A stretch of DNA of 64,000 bases from Bacteroidota bacterium (GTDB lineage: Bacteria > Bacteroidota > Ignavibacteria > UBA10030), in the NCBI GenBank assembly GCA_026416125.1, contig JAOAFT010000005.1, forward strand, positions 1 to 64,000, in the 5' to 3' direction. This document shows, piece by piece, positions 54,639 through 62,371 of this stretch (position 1 is the stretch's first letter; every line of letters starts with the position of its first letter). A program made the translations under genes and the position numbers. The notes beneath the pieces are model-generated. The model worked only from the letters and a program-made list of their open reading frames with translations, searched no databases and had not been told where the DNA came from.

Positions 54639-55430
54639 ATGTTTCTTGCTGTCGATATTGGAAACACACAGATAGTACTAGCGTTAACTGATAATAATTT
54701 TTGGAAATATATTTATCGTATTGAAAGTTCATTGCCCCATACAACTCTTGTAAACTCACTCACAACGTGGCACGAGCACTATTGCACTGCCACTCAGGTG
54801 ACAGGAATTGGAATATCATCTGTGGTACCTACTCTCACACCAATTGTTTCCACATTCTTTGAAAAATATACTAAAGTTCAGCCACTCATCGTTTCAACTA
54901 CACTAGACCTTGGAATTACAATTTCCTACGATCCCCCAGAATCACTTGGAGTTGATCGGATCTGTTCATCTGTTGCAGCATTTTCGAAGTATGGTGGTCC
55001 ACTTATCGTTGTCGATTTTGGTACTGCTACAACATACAACTGTATCAGTTCGCACGGTGTCTTTTTAGGCGGGGCTATTGCACCGGGCATCCATACAGCT
55101 GCTGCTAGTCTTGCAAGCCGCACAGCCCTGCTCCCCAACGTTAATCTTGTTTTACCAACATCAGCCCTCAACAGAAATACAATAGAAAGTATTCAAGCAG
55201 GTGTTTTGTATGGAACTCTTGATGCTTTCGAAGGAATGATTGAACGCTTACAACGTGAGATGACACAATATGAATCTGCACCTCCCCACATTGTCCTTAC
55301 AGGAGGATTTTCTGAGTGGGTCTCGCACCACACGAAACGAAACCACTCGCTTGAACAGCTCCTTGTACTCGATGGAATTTACATCATTTGGAAGCGAAAT
55401 GAAAAAAGGAATCCAGCACAGCGGCCTTAG
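54639..55430 (+). CDS. coaX: Type III pantothenate kinase
   Basis: A 263-residue ASKHA-fold kinase starting MFLAVDIGNTQIVL; DFGTATTYNCI and GGAIAPGI are the family blocks and SLGVDRICSSVAAF the pantothenate region. It phosphorylates pantothenate in step one of coenzyme A synthesis and is not inhibited by CoA in studied members. The frame also opens at 54597 inside birA; the ATG at 54639, four bases after the birA stop, fits the family start. It converges with the giant gene, 21 bases apart. Confidence 0.95.
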   Translation: MFLAVDIGNTQIVLALTDNNFWKYIYRIESSLPHTTLVNSLTTWHEHYCTATQVTGIGISSVVPTLTPIVSTFFEKYTKVQPLIVSTTLDLGITISYDPPESLGVDRICSSVAAFSKYGGPLIVVDFGTATTYNCISSHGVFLGGAIAPGIHTAAASLASRTALLPNVNLVLPTSALNRNTIESIQAGVLYGTLDAFEGMIERLQREMTQYESAPPHIVLTGGFSEWVSHHTKRNHSLEQLLVLDGIYIIWKRNEKRNPAQRP

Positions 55431-55451
55431 AAACTTTTCTTCTACATAGTA

Positions 55452-58400
55452 CTATCCATTATCACCAGCTAACCGTGCTATTTGAAGAAGGTAATAACGT
55501 AGTGCATTTTGCTTTTGAGCAGGAAGAACATGCTCCTCGATCTGAGCAAGACGTTCTATATCGTTCATTGCTCGCACGATGCTAACTGGGACTTCAATAT
55601 TTCCTTCCGTAAATAAACTGAGGTATTCTACAGCACCAATGAGAAAGTTCCTCATTTCATCTTCAGCACGGGCAGTGCGGAAAAACTCAATGAGTGCTGG
55701 AGATAGTTTTCGTTCTCGTACAACAGGTTGAACCCCTTCAAGTGATCGTACTGAGGAGAAGGAATATAGGGCTGTGGCCAATTCCGTAAAACTCTGGACA
55801 CGAAGATAAATTGAATCACCAATAAGATCCCAAATTTTTTCACGCCATAGACGAATTTGTTCACGTGTTGCTAAAACTCTCTTCACACAAGTGGACCATT
55901 GCTCATCGATCGATCCATCAATATCTTTCACAATCTCATCGTATGAAGTGTTAAAGATATTCTTTTGCAAGAGAACTGCTAAATCTGGGCGTACCGTTGG
56001 AAGTAAATTAGGCTCAAAATATCCATTGATAAAGAAGTCATCAACAGTAACACCATGGCGACGTATCAATTCTTGTTGTAAAAGTGGAATGTAGTATTTC
56101 ATCGCGTCATAATCTTCGCGAAGTGCAACGAACGCTGAATTTCCTGCTGGAAATGCCGGTTCAATCTTTTGAACATATACAGCATCACAATCATGGTACA
56201 AACGTAGAGTATTGAGAATATCGTACACAGGTAACTGTGGAATGATTCGTTCAGCGAGCATTGTTTCCTGTTCCGCCGGTGCGAAGGAACGAAGTGCAAA
56301 CCGATTGAGAGCTCGGAACAGTCCCGTCGTTAATTGGTTAACCCCGAGGACCATTGTTTGAGCACGATTATGCTCAATAGCTCGCAGAAGACTTCCACGT
56401 TTTGCAAAAGGAATTGTCTTGGCAATGTGCTCGAGAATTTTTTGGCCACGATCTGTTGCATCTCCAGCAACTGGTCGGTTAGTGGGCCGATCCCGGAGTT
56501 GTGGTATTAACCTTCCGATGAAGTATGAGATAGCATGAATACCAACAACATCCTCTTCTTTCCCATAGAGAATTTGTTTAAAATTTTCTGTTAACTCTGT
56601 GAGAAATGCGTTGTAGAGTTCATCGGTTGCACCACCGGTTAATCGTTCAAGTTCTTGACTTGTTCGATTCTTTTTTAGTAACCGTGTTTCAACAATACTT
56701 TCTGCAGCTCGAATAAGGTCCGAACGGTGTCGTTCTTGTGACTTTCGTACATGGTAGAGTAAGTTTGCATACTCATTGACTGGGAGTGTGCGCAATCGCT
56801 CTGAAACATTGCTTTGAAATGTACGAAGATCTCCACCGCGAAAAATTCCAAGCAACGGGGTAACTGCGTGTTGAATGCTCTTTCGCGTCGCAGGCGGGAG
56901 ATATCCACGAAATCTCTTCTCACTATCACGCGACTGTATGAAAGCAACTTCCCCTGCAACAGGTGAATAGTACCCCCCCTGTCGTTGCATGGGTTCACCG
57001 CATCCAATCTTTATACGAACTTTTTCTGTAATTCCATGATTTGCAAGCCAAACATGAAGATCGTACTTCGCTTTCATGTAAAACGCTGCAGCTGGAGCCT
57101 CACCAATTTGTTGGCTTAAGTCGGAACCAGCGATGAATATCTCACACAAGATTTCGGTAAACCGTTCTTGTGGAGTTTGTGTACTCCGTCTGCTTTGCGT
57201 TGCATAATCCCATACATGGTCAAGATATTGCCCAATATTTTTTACGGATACTACATCTTCAAACAATGGAATTGACCACACAGATGGTAACTCTGCGTCA
57301 GGATGTTCTCGTTGTGTTTGCTCTCTTCGAGCACGGAGTTTCCGTTCTAAACTTATAAGTGCTTCTGGTTTTGTCGACAAACTAATTTGGATTGCTAGCA
57401 CCATGCCAGCATTCCCATAACTTCCACAGATTGCATTAATTTCATGAATGTTATAGACAGTGGTGTCGACTGCAAACTGATCTCGAGCTGTAATCATTCC
57501 CTGTTGTATACGCGGTGTAATAACTACTCGCTGAAGTATATCCCTATATTGTATGACTTCATTAAGTAGTTCCTCGTCAAATCGGTGTTCAACAATGATA
57601 GGAATAAGAGCATGGAGTTGTTTCCTGAGCTTTTTATTTAGGACAAAGTAGTATTCGAGCATTCTTTTGCGTTGTGCTCGGAGCTCGAGCATTTTTCGTT
57701 CATATCGATCATTATGTTGCCACAGCACTTTCACCGGATCACGTCGGAGGTGGAGTTTCGTGGCTAGCGTTTTTAATGGTGTCATCGGTACTGCAAAAGG
57801 TAACACCCCACGGTACCGTAATTCAAGCTGATGGGTTAACGATGTAATCTCATCTAAGAGCTCAGTAAACCGCTCGTTCCGTTCAGAGAGATGCTCTAAT
57901 TCAAACAGTATATCACTACTTACAGGTGCTTTTGGTTCCACACGTTGAATAGAATAGAGGATGCGGGCCATTTTCCGCACATTTTCCATAACAACAGATG
58001 CTACAAGTCTGTGTCCTTGTCCTGATGGTCTGTTACTACCGTCCCAGTCACTCCAAAACGAAATGAGTGTGGGAATCTCATCGTTTGAAAATAGCTTTGC
58101 AAAACATTCTCCACGTACGAGCGTTGCATAATCGAGGAGAATTTCATCAGCTTCATCTTTAGACGAAATTGATACGTTGATCCCAATAAATTCATCGTAG
58201 AAGGACTGTGTTACTCTCTCAAGTAACTCTTGCGGTGGTTTTTGATTCTTTAGGAAAATTGAAATTACTTCATTGAGAAGTAATTCCGTTTTCAGTGAGT
58301 ACATTTGAGTTGGGTGAACTGTACGATCGTGTGTTCTAAGCCTAAAGAGTTCCCGTCGGCGTTCGAGAGAGTCCTTCATAAATTCACGATCGAGTCTTGT

Positions 58401-61070
58401 TTCTAATGAGCGTCCATTATCTTGCAAAGTTTGGCGTATGAGTTCTTCCTGTAGCAAAGCTCGATCAAGTAATTGGGTTCTGAACTGTTCTAACCGTTGT
58501 GGAAGGAAAGTACTAAGAAATTCACGATACGCTGTTTCAACGTTGTCCCCAACCAACTTTACAAAGTAATGCCCAAAGGATTTTGACGCTCCACGTTCAT
58601 AGAGATACTGTGAGAATTCTTCCCACAACCGAGATAATTCTCGTTCACGTTGTGCTTTTGAAACAGTTTTCGTAAGAGGCAAACAAATCCTGTTGTACTG
58701 TGCTGACTCATCACTGATAAGTCTATTCAAATGGATAAGGAGTGTCCGTGTTTTATAGAGGAGTGTCTCTGCGCCATCAACACCGCCTAATGTGAGACGA
58801 AATGTTGTTCGACCTGCTTCATATCCGGCTTCAGTACGAGCAAAAGTCGATAGTGGAAGCATTCCAATACCTCGTCGAGCTAAGCTCGAGGCAAGCCAGT
58901 CGAGCGATAAGCCAGAAGGCAACAATTCAATTTTGAGTAGTGGGTACATACTCCCTGTGGGAGGAATAATCGATATTTTATACGGATTCCGTTCTGCTGG
59001 GAGTTGGCGCGAAGCTTCGCACAGTGCTTCAGTCCGTTCACAGAACAATGAATTCCGAAGTCGCCAGTACGCTTCTACAGCCTCTTTACTTCCACGGTAA
59101 AATAAATAGCAGAGAAAAATGGCACTGTAGTTCGGTGTAATACGCTGAGTTATTTCTACGAACTGTCGACGCGTTGCCTCTTGCGGAATCTCAACAACAG
59201 CAAGTCTTGCACCAGCAAGACAATCAGTCTTCGACATGGAGTGTACTGTAATAACGGACTGTGCCTGAGCACTTGTACATTCACCGCGTTGGACTAACTC
59301 GTGAGCAATTTCACGAACTGTTTTTATATGTGGCAATTCGCGTACCGGCGCCACATTTTGGTAGGATAAATCGTCAATGACAGTGATTCCATGTGTTAAG
59401 CAGTACGATACAAGTTTTCGAATTTGATGTTCACTGAAAATCCTCCCAGTTGCATTGTGTGGATTGTTGATAACAAGTGCACCATACAATGGCCAAGATG
59501 GATATTCACGACATAATGCTTCAATCTTTTCAATAATCCCTTCTGCATCGAGTTCATACTCTGACGTGAGTGGCACAGCATGAACAACAGGAAAACATTG
59601 TTCGTACGACCAACTCAAATCAGGAATAACAACCTCCCGTATCCCACAGTGAAAACCAAGAACTCCAAGGGCAGTACGCGACGATCCACTCACAATTGTA
59701 CAGGCACGTGGATCATACTGTGGTTGATGCTTAAGAAATACCGCCAAGAAACTCCGTTGAAGAGTATTGAGCCACTCATCATTCTCGATATTGGTAAAGA
59801 ATTGTTCGAGTAGTGTGTACACATCGAGTGAACCAAACTCATCGAGGTATGAAGTACTCCATTTCTTTGTAAGGTATGTGGTGAATCGCTCAGTTTTTAT
59901 TGCTATTTTCCCAATGTATGTGTCAAGAAACTCTGCGTATGAGTCTACAGCTGTTGTAATCGCTCTTTCGATGCTTTTCAGATTTGCTTCGAACGATTCA
60001 CTTACATATGAAGAGTGTGTAAATCCTTCGAAAACTGGTACCACAGAAAGATTGTGTGAGTCGCTGCAAGTTGGGAAGTACCGTTCTCGATATTCCAACA
60101 ATGTTATGAGTAATTCAACTTCTGCAGCAGAGGGTGTCCCCTTTAAGTTAAAGTGTACATTCTCAACAACATTCAAAAAATCAGCATTACCAAGTAGAAA
60201 TACAATAGATAGTTTTCGAAGATAGGGTGAAAAAATTCCGGGTGTAAGAAACCGCACAACGCGATGTACAAGTTTCGCTTCTCGAGCAAGCGACAAATGA
60301 TTTGGTACGTCGTTGACCTCAAGGAAAAATAGAGGATATTCAATGCTTTGAGTCCGATAATATCGACGAGTCTTTTCTGTAACACGGTCACCCAAGACGA
60401 TAAATGTTGGTTGACTCTTCTGAGATCGGCAGTATTCCTGAACGTACGCTCGTGCTTCGTCCTCGTCCTCTGGAAGGGATTGAAATATCAAGTTCGGCAA
60501 TTCTTGCAACAGTGGTGAGATGGTGTACCTATAGAGAAGTATCTGAACTGGTACATCCACCATGTACTCATTGAGTGCAAAGAAAAAAATTCGAAGCGCT
60601 TCATGGATACCTCCCGAAGCAAGAATCATTTCACGTCGTCCGGATTGTTCACCGGTATCATACTCAAGCGGCTCCTGTTGGTTCTTCAGCCAATCACAGA
60701 GTGCCTTAATTAGCGCATGTGGATTCTTTCGAGCGTACCCTCCACGAGGCATATATGGTGAACTCTTTTGGATGGTTCGCACAAGATACTCGAGCTTATG
60801 CTTTTCTTCTTTTCCCCAACCAAGATAATCTAGAATTTCATTGAGTGATTGTTCGTTTAAATCTTCCCTTTGCACATCGATACCGAGTGCAATACGGAGA
60901 AAAGTTGAAGAGAGCCGACTATCTTGTAACGGATTTCCAATGTGAAAATTAATGCGCTCTTCCGGAGCAACGGAGGATGCTGCAGTAATTTCACTAATTT
61001 CCGACACACGAGCTGATTTAACTGGCTTCAGTCGGAATGCATGATTTGTCTCATTCACGTTCTGTACCAT
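55452..61070 (-). CDS. Giant multidomain protein: degenerate aminotransferase, intact aminotransferase, PEP-carboxylase-like region
   Basis: A 1872-residue cytoplasmic protein. Residues about 38-330 look like a first aminotransferase lobe (FHIGNPLQD, ILASGGIHEALRI) with no Schiff-base Lys visible. Residues about 400-785 form a second aminotransferase domain with the key PLP residues: SGSSRTAL (461-468), Trp 487, NNPHNATG (535-542), DDLSY (566-570), Lys 614 in HSMSKTDCLAGARL and Arg 758. Residues about 800-1872 follow the order of phosphoenolpyruvate carboxylase motifs: TVHPTQ (917), SDWDGSN (1007), IPLFED (1267), GSDLSQQ (1315), GCGEPMQRQGG (1356), KRGSLLRAI (1557) and the terminal AGDNG (1868), where PEPC ends in a QNTG-type loop. 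Several catalytic residues are changed, so carboxylase activity is doubtful. No ribosome site is visible; coupling to the SPFH gene upstream (34 bases) is likely. Confidence 0.65.
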   Translation of the reverse strand: MVQNVNETNHAFRLKPVKSARVSEISEITAASSVAPEERINFHIGNPLQDSRLSSTFLRIALGIDVQREDLNEQSLNEILDYLGWGKEEKHKLEYLVRTIQKSSPYMPRGGYARKNPHALIKALCDWLKNQQEPLEYDTGEQSGRREMILASGGIHEALRIFFFALNEYMVDVPVQILLYRYTISPLLQELPNLIFQSLPEDEDEARAYVQEYCRSQKSQPTFIVLGDRVTEKTRRYYRTQSIEYPLFFLEVNDVPNHLSLAREAKLVHRVVRFLTPGIFSPYLRKLSIVFLLGNADFLNVVENVHFNLKGTPSAAEVELLITLLEYRERYFPTCSDSHNLSVVPVFEGFTHSSYVSESFEANLKSIERAITTAVDSYAEFLDTYIGKIAIKTERFTTYLTKKWSTSYLDEFGSLDVYTLLEQFFTNIENDEWLNTLQRSFLAVFLKHQPQYDPRACTIVSGSSRTALGVLGFHCGIREVVIPDLSWSYEQCFPVVHAVPLTSEYELDAEGIIEKIEALCREYPSWPLYGALVINNPHNATGRIFSEHQIRKLVSYCLTHGITVIDDLSYQNVAPVRELPHIKTVREIAHELVQRGECTSAQAQSVITVHSMSKTDCLAGARLAVVEIPQEATRRQFVEITQRITPNYSAIFLCYLFYRGSKEAVEAYWRLRNSLFCERTEALCEASRQLPAERNPYKISIIPPTGSMYPLLKIELLPSGLSLDWLASSLARRGIGMLPLSTFARTEAGYEAGRTTFRLTLGGVDGAETLLYKTRTLLIHLNRLISDESAQYNRICLPLTKTVSKAQRERELSRLWEEFSQYLYERGASKSFGHYFVKLVGDNVETAYREFLSTFLPQRLEQFRTQLLDRALLQEELIRQTLQDNGRSLETRLDREFMKDSLERRRELFRLRTHDRTVHPTQMYSLKTELLLNEVISIFLKNQKPPQELLERVTQSFYDEFIGINVSISSKDEADEILLDYATLVRGECFAKLFSNDEIPTLISFWSDWDGSNRPSGQGHRLVASVVMENVRKMARILYSIQRVEPKAPVSSDILFELEHLSERNERFTELLDEITSLTHQLELRYRGVLPFAVPMTPLKTLATKLHLRRDPVKVLWQHNDRYERKMLELRAQRKRMLEYYFVLNKKLRKQLHALIPIIVEHRFDEELLNEVIQYRDILQRVVITPRIQQGMITARDQFAVDTTVYNIHEINAICGSYGNAGMVLAIQISLSTKPEALISLERKLRARREQTQREHPDAELPSVWSIPLFEDVVSVKNIGQYLDHVWDYATQSRRSTQTPQERFTEILCEIFIAGSDLSQQIGEAPAAAFYMKAKYDLHVWLANHGITEKVRIKIGCGEPMQRQGGYYSPVAGEVAFIQSRDSEKRFRGYLPPATRKSIQHAVTPLLGIFRGGDLRTFQSNVSERLRTLPVNEYANLLYHVRKSQERHRSDLIRAAESIVETRLLKKNRTSQELERLTGGATDELYNAFLTELTENFKQILYGKEEDVVGIHAISYFIGRLIPQLRDRPTNRPVAGDATDRGQKILEHIAKTIPFAKRGSLLRAIEHNRAQTMVLGVNQLTTGLFRALNRFALRSFAPAEQETMLAERIIPQLPVYDILNTLRLYHDCDAVYVQKIEPAFPAGNSAFVALREDYDAMKYYIPLLQQELIRRHGVTVDDFFINGYFEPNLLPTVRPDLAVLLQKNIFNTSYDEIVKDIDGSIDEQWSTCVKRVLATREQIRLWREKIWDLIGDSIYLRVQSFTELATALYSFSSVRSLEGVQPVVRERKLSPALIEFFRTARAEDEMRNFLIGAVEYLSLFTEGNIEVPVSIVRAMNDIERLAQIEEHVLPAQKQNALRYYLLQIARLAGDNG

Positions 61071-61104
61071 TACACTGTAGGAACACGAGTGGAGCCTAGT
61101 TCTT

Positions 61105-62082
61105 TCACTTATTCATTTCTTTTTGCTGGTTTGCCTTTCCTTCAAGTGCCTTTGCAAGAAGTGTTTGGAACATCCCAAGCAATTCGGCACCACGAGAAAG
61201 TTCCTGGGGAGTCAAGGAGATAACAGTCCGAGCATTCTTTAAACTTTGACTTGCTTCTGCTAATCGTGCTGCTTGCGGTGTAAGCATCAACAATTCCGGA
61301 CTACTCTTAAGAAGTTCAAGCTCTTCGCGTTCAAATGCAAGCCGCATCCGATTTCGCTCTAACTCATCTTGTAATTGCCGTTTCGCAATCTCAGATTCTT
61401 TCTCAAGCTCTTTTGCTTTCAGTTCTGCTTTCTTTAATGCCACAGCATGCTCCATTTCTGCAATTTCTTCGTCAGCTTTCAATTTTGCCTTCGCTGCAGC
61501 TGTTCGAGCTTCATTATTGAGTTTCTCGGTTTTCTCTAAAATTCGCGCTTGTTCTTGTTGACGTAGTGCTTCAGCAATTTGCGAATCCGTGGGTTCTAGT
61601 GATTGTACAACCAAAGAAATAAGCTCTACACCAAATTTCTCTTTCGTAATCCCACTCTTCGAATTTAAATACTCAAGGAGTCCTTGTGAAGAAAGAGCAC
61701 TAATTTCTGTTCTCTCTGTGTATTCTTTAATCAATCCTTGGAGCAAAACTTGTACTTCTTCTGCGGCACGCGCAACAGCATCAGTATTCCAACCTCCAAC
61801 ACGGATAAGTGCATGTATATATTCTAATGAAGGTGCAACGGATCCAAGTATTTTAACCCGTACTCCTAAATTCCCAGCAGCTGTCGCTTCAACAGTCAAC
61901 TGAATTGGTTGTGTCGTTCGTTTTATTGGTAAACTAAAATGACGTGGATAGAAAGATGCTTTCCGAATACCAATTTTCCCATCAGTTTCATAAAGTACAA
62001 TAACTTCTGGTCTTCGTACCCGGTACTCAAAAAGGAATAGTAGTATACCACATACAACTAACACTCCAATAAGTATTTCCAT
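61105..62082 (-). CDS. SPFH/band-7-like membrane protein
   Basis: A 325-residue protein with one N-terminal membrane helix (MEILIGVLVVCGILLFLF), an SPFH-like domain (about 60-175, IQLTVEATAAGNLGVRVKIL and a following VELISLVVQSLEPT), and then a long coiled coil rich in Glu, Lys and Ala (about 185-290). This is the usual order of flotillin/stomatin-type scaffolds, though the sequence is divergent. A strong AAAGGAGGATC site precedes the ATG. It is the first gene of a unit with the giant protein, and could tether it to the membrane. Confidence 0.7.
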   Translation of the reverse strand: MEILIGVLVVCGILLFLFEYRVRRPEVIVLYETDGKIGIRKASFYPRHFSLPIKRTTQPIQLTVEATAAGNLGVRVKILGSVAPSLEYIHALIRVGGWNTDAVARAAEEVQVLLQGLIKEYTERTEISALSSQGLLEYLNSKSGITKEKFGVELISLVVQSLEPTDSQIAEALRQQEQARILEKTEKLNNEARTAAAKAKLKADEEIAEMEHAVALKKAELKAKELEKESEIAKRQLQDELERNRMRLAFEREELELLKSSPELLMLTPQAARLAEASQSLKNARTVISLTPQELSRGAELLGMFQTLLAKALEGKANQQKEMNK

Positions 62083-62149
62083 CGAATAGATCCTCCTTTA
62101 ACTTGTAATCGTTTTTCGCGTTCTTCCTTCAGGTATGTAAATTTTCACC

Positions 62150-62192
62150 TAGGAAATACTACCCCCCACCCCGTTCAATATTGTATTTCCTA
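62150..62192. repeat. 10-pair perfect inverted repeat ahead of the SPFH gene
   Basis: TAGGAAATAC (62150-62159), 23 bases, GTATTTCCTA (62183-62192). The spacer contains a C-rich run (ACCCCCCACCCC). It lies 68 bases upstream of the SPFH start. It may be an operator, or a folded end of the helicase transcript; no T run follows on the minus strand. Confidence 0.5.
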
Positions 62193-62371
62193 ATAAATTT
62201 TTGAAGATACCTCGCATTAGTACCCCTATAGAATAAAATAAGTTTTTTGATATTATCAAGCTTTTTCTAGTCACTTAAACAATTTCAGTAAAATTTTTAG
62301 ATCGCACTTCTCCAAGGTTTACAATGACCTTTTGAGAATAGTGTTCACATACAACAGGATGATTGATTACT

